Shown here: in pieces, positions 1 through 9,037 of the stretch
Layout: every line of letters begins with the position of its first letter
Position numbering within the stretch: position 1 is the first letter of the stretch
DNA from: an uncultured Clostridia bacterium
Lineage (GTDB): Bacteria; Bacillota; Clostridia; Oscillospirales; Acutalibacteraceae
Direction: 5' to 3'
Assembly (NCBI GenBank): GCA_937896885.1
Contig: CALBNX010000076.1
Location: forward strand, 1-20,823
DNA length: 20,823 bases
Program-made: the position numbers and the translations under genes
The notes under the pieces: model-generated
Told to the model about the DNA's origin: nothing
What the model saw: the letters and a program-made list of their open reading frames with translations, nothing else
The model's database searches: none

Positions 1-1022
1 CTACTGAAAAAGAGCTTACTGAAATGATGGTTGGCGAAAAAATTGACCTTAACATCAACCGTACAGAGCCAGTCGACAGAAAATTAAGGCTTTCTGTTTC
101 AGGCTTAACAGTAAAAAATCCTGATGGCTATAATGTGGTTGACAATGTTTCTTTTGACGCTTTCGGCGGTGAAATTCTCGGCATTGCAGGTATTGCAGGC
201 AGTGGCCAAAAGGAATTACTTGAAGCGATTGCAGGACTTAATAACTATGAAAATGGTACATTGATTTATTATCATCCTAAAAAAGACAAGCCTGTTTCAT
301 TCTTCCACAAAACATATAAACGTGTTATGGAACTTGCACATGAAAACGCATTTATGGATGAAAATGGAAATGATATCGACTTTACAAAGTTATCTAAAAA
401 AGAAATTAAATACCTTGTAAGCAGTGAAAAAATCATTTTCAAAGAAGATGAGGTCATTGACTTAAAAGATAAATCTCCAAGAGAAATTCGTGAACTTGGT
501 ATTCGCCTTTCCTTTGTCCCTGAGGACAGACTTGGTATGGGGCTTGTTGGTAATATGGACATTGTTGACAATATGATGCTTCGCAGTTATCGTAAGGGTA
601 AGTCAATTTTCCTTGACAGAAAGCGCCCCCAGGACCTTGCTGATAGAATTATCAACGACTTAAAGGTTAATACTCCTGATTCACATACTGCAGTAAGAAA
701 GCTTTCCGGCGGTAATGTTCAAAAGGTGCTTGTTGGCCGCGAAATTGCTGCTGCTCCCGCAATTTTAATGACCGCCTACCCTGTTCGTGGACTTGATATT
801 AACTCGTCATACACTATATATAATCTTCTTAACGAGCAGAAGCAAAAAGGTGTTTCCGTAATTTTTGTCGGTGAAGATTTAGATGTATTGATGGCGCTTA
901 GTGACAGAATATTAGTTTTAAGTGGTGGTAAGGTTTCGGGCATTGTTGATGCAAGAACAACTACAAAAGATGAAATTGGTCTTTTGATGGTACAATCTCA
1001 AAAAAGTGGGGTGACGGAATGA
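1..1022 (+). CDS. ABC transporter ATP-binding protein, nucleoside/simple-sugar type (5' partial)
   Basis: This is the energising ATPase of a BMP/Nup-type importer for nucleosides or simple sugars, acting at the inner face of the membrane. The frame is open back to base 3 (TEKELTEMMVG, a typical inter-domain linker), so the gene begins before the window and only the second of two fused ATPase domains is seen. Counting from the Met at base 24, the Walker A is GIAGSGQKE (residues 56-64), the signature is LSGGNVQK (228-235) and the Walker B/D-loop region is AILMTAYPVRGLD (246-258). The usual AAQPTRGLD reads TAYPVRGLD here, so the family's Gln is Tyr. Residues about 78-150 form a charged insertion between the first strands and the SFVPEDR segment that most relatives lack. 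The stop overlaps the next start (ATGA), which supports translational coupling. The exact substrate cannot be read from sequence. Confidence 0.9.
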   Translation, partial: TEKELTEMMVGEKIDLNINRTEPVDRKLRLSVSGLTVKNPDGYNVVDNVSFDAFGGEILGIAGIAGSGQKELLEAIAGLNNYENGTLIYYHPKKDKPVSFFHKTYKRVMELAHENAFMDENGNDIDFTKLSKKEIKYLVSSEKIIFKEDEVIDLKDKSPREIRELGIRLSFVPEDRLGMGLVGNMDIVDNMMLRSYRKGKSIFLDRKRPQDLADRIINDLKVNTPDSHTAVRKLSGGNVQKVLVGREIAAAPAILMTAYPVRGLDINSSYTIYNLLNEQKQKGVSVIFVGEDLDVLMALSDRILVLSGGKVSGIVDARTTTKDEIGLLMVQSQKSGVTE

Positions 1023-2119
1023 AAAAAAATAAAAACAACTTAAAAGAGCCTTTTGTTAGAATTGTTAAACGCGATAACATAAATTTTCAAAAAATAATTC
1101 TTATTTATTCCATCGCCATAATTGGAGGATTAGTCTTAAGTGGCTTAATTTCAATGATGTTTTCTCATAAAAGCTTAGGAGATTTCTTCCAATCATTATT
1201 TACAGGTACATTTGGCAGTGAGCGAAAAATCTGGCTTTTACTTCAAGATACCGCTCTCCTTCTCGGTACATCAATGGCATTGCTTCCTGCTTTTAAAATG
1301 AAGTTCTGGAACTTAGGCGGTAATGGTCAAATTCTTGTGGGCTGCCTTGCAGCAATTGCTTGTATGTTTTATCTTGGCGGCAAAGTAGATGATTCGGTTA
1401 TTATTCCGCTTATGCTTTTAGCAAGCGTAGCAGCAGGTGCAATATGGGCGGTTATTCCTGCTATATTCAAAGCAAAGTTTAACACCAACGAATCTCTATT
1501 CACACTTATGATGAACTACATTGCACAAGGCCTTGTTTCTTTATGCATTACAATTTGGGTTAAATCAGGTTCTGGTGTTTTAGCTCCAATCTCTTATGGT
1601 AATATTCCTGATATTGGAAACAAATATTTATTACCTATCATTTTGTTTATAGTGATTACAGTTTTTATGCAGATTTATCTTCGTTCCTCAAAGCATGGTT
1701 ACGAAATATCTGTTGTTGGCGAGAGTATTAACACAGCAAAATATGTAGGAATTAAAGTGGATAAGGTTATTATTAGAACAATGGTTTTATCAGGTGCAAT
1801 TGCTGGTCTTGTTGGTTTTGTTCTTGCAGGTTCGATTAACCATACAATAAGTGTAACCTCGGCAAATAATATGGGCTTTACTGGTATAATGGCCACTTGG
1901 CTTGCATCATTCAACCCATTGATTATTATCCTTACAAGCTTTTTCATTACCTTCATTTCCAAAGGTATGGTAGAAGTTAGAAAGACCTTTATGTTTACAA
2001 ATGATTCAATATCAAACATTGTTGTTGGTATTGTATATTTTGCGGTAATCATTTGCTCGTTCTTCATTAACTACAAGCTTGTATTCAAAAAGAATAAAAA
2101 GGAGGAAATTAAGAAATGA
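1019..2119 (+). CDS. ABC transporter permease, BPD_transp_2 family (first)
   Basis: This is an integral membrane permease of the nucleoside/simple-sugar importer, 366 aa, with about nine hydrophobic segments after a short basic N-terminus (KKNKNNLKEP). The family hallmark is the KFWNLGGNGQILVG stretch near residues 98-111, which matches the 'NxGxxGQ' motif of NupP/YufP-like permeases. A cytoplasmic loop, residues about 225-245 (SSKHGYEISVVGESINTAKYVGI), fits the segment that contacts the ATPase. The start ATG lies inside the stop of the ATPase gene, and the stop overlaps the start of the second permease. The three genes therefore form a tightly coupled operon, and the solute-binding lipoprotein probably lies upstream of the window. 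Confidence 0.9.
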   Translation: MKKNKNNLKEPFVRIVKRDNINFQKIILIYSIAIIGGLVLSGLISMMFSHKSLGDFFQSLFTGTFGSERKIWLLLQDTALLLGTSMALLPAFKMKFWNLGGNGQILVGCLAAIACMFYLGGKVDDSVIIPLMLLASVAAGAIWAVIPAIFKAKFNTNESLFTLMMNYIAQGLVSLCITIWVKSGSGVLAPISYGNIPDIGNKYLLPIILFIVITVFMQIYLRSSKHGYEISVVGESINTAKYVGIKVDKVIIRTMVLSGAIAGLVGFVLAGSINHTISVTSANNMGFTGIMATWLASFNPLIIILTSFFITFISKGMVEVRKTFMFTNDSISNIVVGIVYFAVIICSFFINYKLVFKKNKKEEIKK

Positions 2120-3084
2120 CTGTTACATTCTTAATGAGTGCTATTGCTATTGGCACAGTTCTTCTTTTTGGGTGTATTGGTGAAACAATTACAGAAAAAG
2201 CAGGTCACTTAAACCTTGGAATTCCAGGTATAATGTGTACGGGAACTGTTGGCGGATGTCTTTTTGTAAGTTTGTATATGAACGGTCTGGAAACAGTAGA
2301 AAATGCGTCATGGTTAATGCTTATTTTATCCTCTGTTTTCGGTGCGTTTCTTTTTGCATCTCTTACCGGTGCAATTTATGCAGTAATGACAATTACATTC
2401 CGCTGTAATCAAAACATTACTGGTCTTGCAATTACAATTTTTGGTAACGGTATGACTCAATTCTTGATGCACTCTTATGTAGATAAAACTAATTTTTCTA
2501 CGGCTGGTAAGATTATTGCAAAATGCTTACCATTTGCTGAAAATTCAGATGGTATTGTTAAAGTATTATTTGGTCATGGTTTTTATGTATATTTTGCCAT
2601 CCTTATTGCTTTGATTATTACCTTTATCTTTAATAGAACTAAAGTTGGTCTTAACCTTCGTGCAATCGGTGAAAATACTGCAACCGCTGACGCAATGGGT
2701 GTTAATATCACTCTATACAAGTATGTCGCAATTTTATTAGGCAGTGGTATTGCTGGCTTTGGCGGTGTTTTCTACATTATGGATTATGTTAAAGGCAGTT
2801 GGGAAAACGCCTCAACCATTGAAGCTTTTGGTTGGCTTGCAATCGCACTTGTTATTTTTACATTATGGAAGCCAAACGTCTCGATAATTGGTTCATATCT
2901 TTTCGGTGCATTATATATTTCAGCTTTTGTCTTTGGAAACATTTCATTCTCAGGACGCGAAATCTTAAAGATGTTACCCTATGTAATTACAATTATTGTT
3001 TTAATCATTACAAGTATGATGAATAAAAAAGAGAATCAACCTCCAGCTTCACTTGGATTATCATACTTTAGAGAAGATAGATAA
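2116..3084 (+). CDS. ABC transporter permease, BPD_transp_2 family (second)
   Basis: This is the partner permease, 322 aa and slightly shorter than the first, as is usual for the NupQ/YufQ-like subunit. It shows GETITEKAGHLNLGIPGIM (residues about 22-40), the conserved 'EkaGxxNxGxxG' motif after the first membrane helix. The coupling-loop sequence TKVGLNLRAIGENTATADAMGVN lies near residues 176-198. About eight to nine hydrophobic segments are present. A GGAGG ribosome site (about 2101-2105) precedes the ATG, which overlaps the upstream stop by four bases. It would form a heterodimeric membrane channel with the first permease. The family is clear, but the choice between nucleosides, sugars and related solutes is inference. 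Confidence 0.9.
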   Translation: MTVTFLMSAIAIGTVLLFGCIGETITEKAGHLNLGIPGIMCTGTVGGCLFVSLYMNGLETVENASWLMLILSSVFGAFLFASLTGAIYAVMTITFRCNQNITGLAITIFGNGMTQFLMHSYVDKTNFSTAGKIIAKCLPFAENSDGIVKVLFGHGFYVYFAILIALIITFIFNRTKVGLNLRAIGENTATADAMGVNITLYKYVAILLGSGIAGFGGVFYIMDYVKGSWENASTIEAFGWLAIALVIFTLWKPNVSIIGSYLFGALYISAFVFGNISFSGREILKMLPYVITIIVLIITSMMNKKENQPPASLGLSYFREDR

Positions 3085-3098
3085 GAGGAAGTATTATT

Positions 3099-4493
3099 AT
3101 GAATACTAAATTTGATGTAATCATCATTGGCGCGGGTCCATCAGGTATTTTCTGTGCCTATGAACTTTTAAAAGAGAAACCCGATATTAAAGTTCTTATG
3201 ATTGAAAAAGGACGCTCCATTGAAAAGAGAATGTGTCCAAAAAGAACAACTAAAAAATGTGTTGGTTGCAAACCTTGTTCAATTACAACAGGTTTTGCAG
3301 GTGCAGGTGCTTTTTCTGATGGTAAACTCTCACTTTCACCTGATGTTGGTGGTCACCTTCCTGAAATCCTTGGTTATGAAGAAACTATGGGATTATTAAA
3401 AGAAGCTGATGAAGTTTATTTAAATTTCGGTGCAGATACTAATGTTTATGGTGTTGACAAACGTGCTGAAATTGAAGAAATTCGTAGAAAAGCAATCAAC
3501 GCTAATCTTAAACTCATTGAGTGCCCAATTCGTCATTTAGGTACAGAAGAAGGTTATAAGATTTACGGCAGACTTCAGAAACATCTTGAAGATAACGGTT
3601 GCAATATCATTTTTAACACTATGGTTGAAGATATTATTATTGAAGACAACTGCGTTAAGGGTGTTGTTGCTGGTGGAAACACATATTATTCAGACAAGAT
3701 AGTTGCAGCTGTTGGTCGTGAAGGTGCAGAATGGCTTAGCCATATCTGTAAAGACCATGAAATTGAAACACAAGTAGGTACTGTTGATGTTGGCGTTCGT
3801 GTTGAAGTTCGCGACGAAGTTATGAAATTCTTAAACGAAAACCTTTATGAAGCAAAACTCGTTTACTACTCACCTACTTTTGATGATAAGGTAAGAACTT
3901 TTTGTTCTAATCCATCGGGTGAAGTTGCAACAGAATACTATGATAATGGTCTTGCTGTTGTTAATGGTCACGCGTATAAATCATCTGAATACAAAACTAA
4001 CAACACCAACTTTGCTCTTTTAGTTTCAAAGAATTTCACAAAACCATTCAAGTCACCTATTGAATATGGTAAACATATCGCCCAGCTTAGCAATATGCTC
4101 TGCGATGGCAAGATTCTTGTTCAGACTTATGGTGACTTTAAGCGTGGAAGAAGAACAACTGCAGAAAGACTTTGCAGAAACAACCTAATTCCAACACTTA
4201 AAGACGCTGTGCCTGGTGATTTATCTCTTGTATTCCCACACAGAATTATGGTGGATATTGCTGAAATGCTTGAAGCACTTGATAAAGTTACACCTGGTAT
4301 TGCAAGTGATGAAACACTTCTTTATGGTGTTGAAGTTAAGTTCTATTCAAACAAAGTTGTTGTTGATACAAACTTTGAAACAAGTGTTAGAGGGCTTCAC
4401 GCAATTGGTGATGGTGCATCAGTTACTCGTGGACTTATGCAAGCATCATCAAACGGTATCAGCGTAGCACGCAGCATTCTTAAAACAATATAA
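3099..4493 (+). CDS. FAD-dependent oxidoreductase, COG2509-like
   Basis: This is a cytosolic flavoprotein of 464 aa resembling the uncharacterised FAD-dependent dehydrogenases of COG2509. An N-terminal Rossmann dinucleotide-binding motif, IIIGAGPSGIFCAYELL, lies at residues 8-24, and the second FAD site LHAIGDGASVTRGLMQA lies near the C-terminus. Residues 46-60 carry four cysteines (C46, C54, C57, C60), followed by GFAGAGAFSDGKL, the family's signature region. The cysteines could be redox-active or bind metal, which is inference. The start has GAGGAA at 3085-3090, 8 bp upstream, and the gap from the permease stop is only 14 bp, so it is probably transcribed with the importer. A strong terminator follows. 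Substrate and electron partner are unknown for the family. Confidence 0.85.
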   Translation: MNTKFDVIIIGAGPSGIFCAYELLKEKPDIKVLMIEKGRSIEKRMCPKRTTKKCVGCKPCSITTGFAGAGAFSDGKLSLSPDVGGHLPEILGYEETMGLLKEADEVYLNFGADTNVYGVDKRAEIEEIRRKAINANLKLIECPIRHLGTEEGYKIYGRLQKHLEDNGCNIIFNTMVEDIIIEDNCVKGVVAGGNTYYSDKIVAAVGREGAEWLSHICKDHEIETQVGTVDVGVRVEVRDEVMKFLNENLYEAKLVYYSPTFDDKVRTFCSNPSGEVATEYYDNGLAVVNGHAYKSSEYKTNNTNFALLVSKNFTKPFKSPIEYGKHIAQLSNMLCDGKILVQTYGDFKRGRRTTAERLCRNNLIPTLKDAVPGDLSLVFPHRIMVDIAEMLEALDKVTPGIASDETLLYGVEVKFYSNKVVVDTNFETSVRGLHAIGDGASVTRGLMQASSNGISVARSILKTI

Positions 4494-4498
4494 TTTTT

Positions 4499-4527
4499 AA
4501 GGGACTGAATGTCAGTCCCTTATTTTT
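4499..4527 (+). terminator. Rho-independent terminator after the FAD oxidoreductase gene
   Basis: A perfect 10-bp stem (AAGGGACTGA at 4499-4508 with TCAGTCCCTT at 4512-4521) and an ATG loop is followed by a T-tract at 4523-4527. It lies just after the stop codon and ends the importer/oxidoreductase operon. The MATE gene starts 10 bp after it with no room for a promoter. MATE expression must therefore come from read-through or from a promoter inside the upstream gene. Confidence 0.9.
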
Positions 4528-4537
4528 AGGTGGTATT

Positions 4538-5881
4538 ATGGTCAGAGATTTGACTCAGGGTAATCCAGCAAAAATACTAATTAAATTCACTATACCCATG
4601 CTTATTAGCGTTTGTTTTCAGCAGTTATATAATATTGCTGACAGTATTATTGCAGGTAAATTTCTCGGTGGTGACGCACTCGCCTCCATCGGTATTTCAT
4701 ATACAGTCACAATGATATATATGGCTATTGCTAACGGTTCTAATATTGGCTGTTGTGTGGTTATATCACAGTTTTTTGGCAGTAAAAACTATGAAAAAAC
4801 AAAGACTTGTATAAGCACCTCTTTGTTATCTGCCATTGGTTTAAGTGCTATTCTCACAATTGGTGGACTTGTTTTAGCAAAGCCTTTGCTTATATCCCTT
4901 AATACACCTGAAAACCTCTATATTGATTCAGCATCTTATTTGAATATTTATACTGCTGGATTGATTTTTCTTTTCTTATATAATATTTGCACGGGCATTT
5001 TTACCGCTTTGGGTGACTCTAAAACACCACTGTATTTCTTGATTTTTTCATCAGTATTCAATGTTGTTCTTGACTATATATTAGTAAAATACACATCTAT
5101 GGGTGTTTCAGGTGTTGCTTGGGCAACCTTCATTGCACAAGGATTTTCATCAATTCTATCTCTTTATGTTTTATTGGGACGATTGAAAAAACTTGAAACA
5201 GGCAAATTCTATTTATTTTCTTTCGAGATGCTTAAAAAGATAATGTTTGTTGCAATTCCAAGTATTTTACAGCAGAGTTTTGTATCAGTTGGTAATATCT
5301 TTATTCAAGGACTTGTTAACAAGTTTGGCGCTGTTGTTGTAGCAGGATTTTCAGCAGCGGGAAAACTCAATACTTTTACAATTACAACCCTTTGTGCACT
5401 AGGTAACAGTATGTCTAGTTTTACTGCACAAAATGTAGGCGCAAACAAAATTGACAGAATAAAAAAAGGCGTAAAACACCTTTACATTATGTCTTACGCA
5501 ATAACATTCCCCTTATTTGTTTTATTCTTTTTCTTCCCACAGAATATGATGCAAATTTTCGTTACATCAAATGATATTGAAATAATTAATGTAGGAATTA
5601 ATTTCTTAAAAATAGTATCACCTTTTTATCTGTTTATTGCAATAAAGCTCATTATTGATGGTGTGCTTCGCGGATGTGGAAAAATGAAAATGTTTATGGT
5701 TTCAACTTTCTCTGACTTATTGTTGAGAGTGGCGCTTTCATTTGCACTTTCACCAATATTCAACGAACTTGGCATCTGGTATTCGTGGCCTGTTGGCTGG
5801 CTATTGGCAACAATAATTTCATCATTTTTCTTCTTTACAGGTATGTGGAAGAAAAACATACATAATCTGACTCAAAACTAA
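4538..5881 (+). CDS. MATE-family multidrug/toxin exporter
   Basis: This is a cation-coupled efflux protein of the inner membrane, 447 aa, the usual MATE length, with about twelve hydrophobic segments. The N-terminus reads LTQGNPAKILIKFTIPMLIS, then QQLYNIADSIIAGKFLG, which is the classic MATE first-helix region. The second half repeats the pattern (FVAIPSILQQSFVSVGNIFIQGLVNKFG and FTAQNVGANK), as expected for the two-fold pseudo-symmetry. The ATG has an AGGTGG ribosome site at 4528-4533. An ABC-F gene follows 17 bp after the stop, so the two are probably co-transcribed and may both serve drug tolerance. The substrate is not predictable. Confidence 0.93.
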   Translation: MVRDLTQGNPAKILIKFTIPMLISVCFQQLYNIADSIIAGKFLGGDALASIGISYTVTMIYMAIANGSNIGCCVVISQFFGSKNYEKTKTCISTSLLSAIGLSAILTIGGLVLAKPLLISLNTPENLYIDSASYLNIYTAGLIFLFLYNICTGIFTALGDSKTPLYFLIFSSVFNVVLDYILVKYTSMGVSGVAWATFIAQGFSSILSLYVLLGRLKKLETGKFYLFSFEMLKKIMFVAIPSILQQSFVSVGNIFIQGLVNKFGAVVVAGFSAAGKLNTFTITTLCALGNSMSSFTAQNVGANKIDRIKKGVKHLYIMSYAITFPLFVLFFFFPQNMMQIFVTSNDIEIINVGINFLKIVSPFYLFIAIKLIIDGVLRGCGKMKMFMVSTFSDLLLRVALSFALSPIFNELGIWYSWPVGWLLATIISSFFFFTGMWKKNIHNLTQN

Positions 5882-5898
5882 TTTTAAAGGAATATATT

Positions 5899-7785
5899 AT
5901 GCTTGTATCACTTAATAATGTTTCAAAAAGTTTTCTTGACAAAAGCATATTAAAAAATGTTACTCTCACTGTTAATGATAAAGACCGCATTGGACTTTTA
6001 GGCATTAACGGTGTGGGTAAAAGCACTCTTTTAAATATTATTACTGGCACTGTTGAACATGATGAAGGTACTTTATCTTTAAAAAATAATTTTCGAATCG
6101 GATATTTAAAGCAAAATGAAGCGTTAAACACTTCCAACACCCTAAAAGAAGAAATTGAAGATTCCTTAAAACTTGTGTTTGAAACAAGAAAAAAGATTGA
6201 AGAAATCTCTTCAAAAATGGCAACAGTCAGCGGAATAGAATATGAAAATTTATCTACTGAATATGAAAAATATACAAACATTTATAACGCTTTAGATGGT
6301 CACAATGCAGAAGTCAGAATAAACACCGTGCTTAATGGTATGGGATTTGGCAACTTTGATATAAGCACATCAGTATCTGTGCTTTCAGGCGGTGAAAAGA
6401 CAAGATTTGCACTTGCAAAAATTCTTGTTGAAAACCCCAATCTGCTCATTCTTGACGAGCCAACAAACCACCTTGATTTTTCTATGCTTAACTGGTTAGA
6501 AGAATATCTGAAAAACTATAAAGGTGCTGTTATTATTGTATCCCACGACAGATACTTTTTAAATGCAGTTGCATCTGATATCTGCGAAATTGAAAATGGA
6601 GAATTAGTCCGTTATAAAGGTGGGTATTCTTCATTTTTAAAACAAAAAGAAGAGCGTATTAAAACGCTCACAAAAGAATATGAAAAACAGCAAAGAGAAA
6701 TTGAAGATTTAAGGGATTATGTTCGTCGAAACCTTGCAAAATCGAGCAGCACCAACAGCGTTGGTTCTCGTGTTAAAGCACTTGAAAAAATGGAATTAGC
6801 AGCTAAACCTAATCCACAGGTTAAAGATTTGCATATTTCATTTCCATTTGACATTGAGCCACACAAAACTATTCTTGAATGTAAAGGACTTAAAGTTTCT
6901 GTTGGCAAAGGCGAAACAAAACGAACTTTATTTGAAAACTTTGATTTATTGGTTTCTCGTGATGAAAAGATTGCATTTGTTGGCAAAAATGGTGTCGGTA
7001 AATCTTCATTTTTAAAGGCAATCCTTAAAAAGCTACCTTGTGAAGGTGTTGCTCGTTGGGGTGGCAATGTAAAAGTTTCTTATTTTGACCAAGAATTATC
7101 ATCTCTTGACCTTAACATGACAGTTTTAGAAACTGTGCACCGCAGATTTCCAACAAAGACTGAATATGAAATTCGCAGTATGCTTTCTCGTTTCCTTATT
7201 GAAGACGAAGATGTATTCAAGCGTATTCGTGAAATGAGTGGTGCTAACAGAGCAAAAGTCGCGTTATGCATAATTGTCTTTGAACGCTCAAATGTGCTTG
7301 TTTTGGACGAACCTACTAATCACCTTGACTATAAAGCAAAAGAAGCTTTAGACAAGGCTTTAAAGGAATATGCAGGTACAATAATTATGGTTTCTCACGA
7401 CAGATATCTGTTAAATTCTGTGCCAACAAAAATTATTGAAATGTCAAGTGATGGCATTATTGTATATAACGGTAATTATGATTATTATAAAGAGCAATCA
7501 AATCATATCGTTACTAATGACACTCATAAAGAAAAAACTACAACTAATTCTTCATATAACGAATCTCGCAAAAACAAGGCTGAAGACCGAAAACGACGTG
7601 CAAAGCTTATGAATGTAGAAAAAGAAATGGAAAATCTACAAAATGAGATTTCGTCTTTAAAATCACAATGCGAAAACCCTGATATTTCAAGTGATTATCA
7701 AAAACTTTCTGATATTCTTAATAGCATTAAAGAAAAAGAAGATAAATTAGAAGAACTTGAAAATATTTGGTTAGAATTAGCGTAA
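5899..7785 (+). CDS. ABC-F family ATPase (ribosome-associated)
   Basis: This is a soluble protein of 628 aa with two ATPase domains and no membrane segments, the ABC-F plan. These proteins bind the ribosomal E site and act in translation or antibiotic protection. Domain 1 has Walker A GINGVGKST (35-43), signature LSGGE (162-166) and LILDEPTNHLD (183-193). A charged helical linker follows (about 245-310, PtIM-like). Domain 2 has Walker A GKNGVGKSS (362-370) and VLVLDEPTNHLD (466-477). Its signature reads MSGAN (446-450) instead of LSGGE and is thus degenerate. The last ~90 residues are a charged coiled coil, as in YdiF/Uup-type members. AAAGGA lies 9-10 bp before the ATG. The 3' end overlaps dinB tail to tail by 9 bp. 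Whether it is a housekeeping or a resistance ABC-F is not resolved. Confidence 0.92.
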   Translation: MLVSLNNVSKSFLDKSILKNVTLTVNDKDRIGLLGINGVGKSTLLNIITGTVEHDEGTLSLKNNFRIGYLKQNEALNTSNTLKEEIEDSLKLVFETRKKIEEISSKMATVSGIEYENLSTEYEKYTNIYNALDGHNAEVRINTVLNGMGFGNFDISTSVSVLSGGEKTRFALAKILVENPNLLILDEPTNHLDFSMLNWLEEYLKNYKGAVIIVSHDRYFLNAVASDICEIENGELVRYKGGYSSFLKQKEERIKTLTKEYEKQQREIEDLRDYVRRNLAKSSSTNSVGSRVKALEKMELAAKPNPQVKDLHISFPFDIEPHKTILECKGLKVSVGKGETKRTLFENFDLLVSRDEKIAFVGKNGVGKSSFLKAILKKLPCEGVARWGGNVKVSYFDQELSSLDLNMTVLETVHRRFPTKTEYEIRSMLSRFLIEDEDVFKRIREMSGANRAKVALCIIVFERSNVLVLDEPTNHLDYKAKEALDKALKEYAGTIIMVSHDRYLLNSVPTKIIEMSSDGIIVYNGNYDYYKEQSNHIVTNDTHKEKTTTNSSYNESRKNKAEDRKRRAKLMNVEKEMENLQNEISSLKSQCENPDISSDYQKLSDILNSIKEKEDKLEELENIWLELA

Positions 7786-9012
7786 ATTTGCCGGTGGCAA
7801 GGTTGAATATTCACTCTTGCCAGCCGGTATCTTTGTGCCTAAAAGACGACTTCCGTTGAATATTGTGTTTTTGCCGTATTCCCCTTTTATTTGCATTACT
7901 GCACTATCTTCTGTTTCAATTTTTTCATGTTGTTCAAAATCATAATCAAAGGTTAGTTGCTGAATTGAATTTTCTGAAATAAGATTATATGTTCTTACTG
8001 ATAGTGACCTGATTTTTCTGTTCCATTTATGGTTTTTGATTAGTTCACAAGATGCGTTGAAAATCTCTTTCGCATTATGGGTTGGAAACTGCAATAAAAC
8101 CGAATATTGATGAGTGTTGAGATTATCGTCTTTAACTGCTAACTGTACTCCAGTGGCAAGTAATTGTTCACATCTTAGACCCTTTGAGACATTGACACAG
8201 AGTTCTGCAATAACCCGTTGTGCTTCTTCAACACTTGTCAGGCTATCAACACAGGTTATCCCCCTACTGACACTTTTCATTATTATTTTTGAGTCTATAT
8301 GAGCCACAGATGAGATATCATTTCCGTTAGCATAAAACCACAAGTCAAAACCATTTTTACCTAAAATCTTTTTAAGAAAAGATGGATGAATTCTCGCTAT
8401 ATCACCTATTGTATATATCCCGTACTTCTCTAATGTTTTGGTTGTGCGACGACCAACGAATAATAATTCAGATGCAGAAAGCCCCCATATTTTTTCTCTG
8501 AAATTCTCACGAGAAATAATTGTTGTAGCATCGGGCTTTTTCATATCACTACCAAGTTTAGCAAAGATTTTATTAAATGAAACCCCAACGGATATGGTTA
8601 GCCCTGTTTCTTTTTTTATTTGTTCTCTTATTGTGTTTGCAATCTGCTCACCATCACCAAAAAGAGTTGTACTACCTGTCACATCAAGCCAACATTCATC
8701 CATTCCAAATGGTTCAATCAAATCAGTATAACGAGCATAAATTTTCTTGACTATCTGTGAATAGTGATAATAGGCATCAAAATCTGTATTGACAACAATT
8801 AAACCAGAACATTTTTTTCTAGCTTCTGAAATTGTATCGCCAGTTTTCACACCACATATTTTTGCTATCTGTGATTTCGCCAACACAATGCCGTGACGGT
8901 CATCCTGATTTCCACAAACAGCTACTGGTTTGCCTTGTAATTCTGGTTTTTTTACACATTCAACAGATGCATAGAAATTATTCAAATCACAATGAAGAAT
9001 TATTCTGTCCAA
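7777..9012 (-). CDS. dinB: DNA polymerase IV (Y-family translesion polymerase)
   Basis: This is an error-prone DNA polymerase that copies damaged template. I place the start at a TTG (9012-9010), giving 411 aa beginning M-DRIILHCDLNNFYASVEC, where Y-family proteins normally begin. GGAG (9024-9021) sits 8 nt upstream. A longer reading to an ATG at 9114 would add 34 unconserved residues encoded by the promoter itself. Metal ligands are D9 in HCDLNNFYA and D105/E106 in FGMDECWLDVTG (usually SIDE-Y-LD). A helix-hairpin-helix region (about 190-230) and a little-finger domain follow. QQLTF near 351-355 resembles a sliding-clamp binding motif but lies about 55 residues before the end. Regulation by LexA is read from the promoter. 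The gene converges on and overlaps the ABC-F gene by 9 bp. Confidence 0.93.
   Translation of the reverse strand: MDRIILHCDLNNFYASVECVKKPELQGKPVAVCGNQDDRHGIVLAKSQIAKICGVKTGDTISEARKKCSGLIVVNTDFDAYYHYSQIVKKIYARYTDLIEPFGMDECWLDVTGSTTLFGDGEQIANTIREQIKKETGLTISVGVSFNKIFAKLGSDMKKPDATTIISRENFREKIWGLSASELLFVGRRTTKTLEKYGIYTIGDIARIHPSFLKKILGKNGFDLWFYANGNDISSVAHIDSKIIMKSVSRGITCVDSLTSVEEAQRVIAELCVNVSKGLRCEQLLATGVQLAVKDDNLNTHQYSVLLQFPTHNAKEIFNASCELIKNHKWNRKIRSLSVRTYNLISENSIQQLTFDYDFEQHEKIETEDSAVMQIKGEYGKNTIFNGSRLLGTKIPAGKSEYSTLPPANLR
7791..7827. other. Hairpin in the convergent 3' ends of the ABC-F and dinB genes
   Basis: CCGGTGGCAAG (7791-7801) pairs with CTTGCCAGCCGG (7816-7827) with one bulged base. It is just past the ABC-F stop and inside the last codons of dinB. 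It is GC-rich for this genome and could slow or stop transcription from either side, but neither strand has a clear T-tract after it. Terminator function is only a guess. Confidence 0.4.
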
Positions 9013-9037
9013 AAATATCACTCCGTTTATCAGTAAT

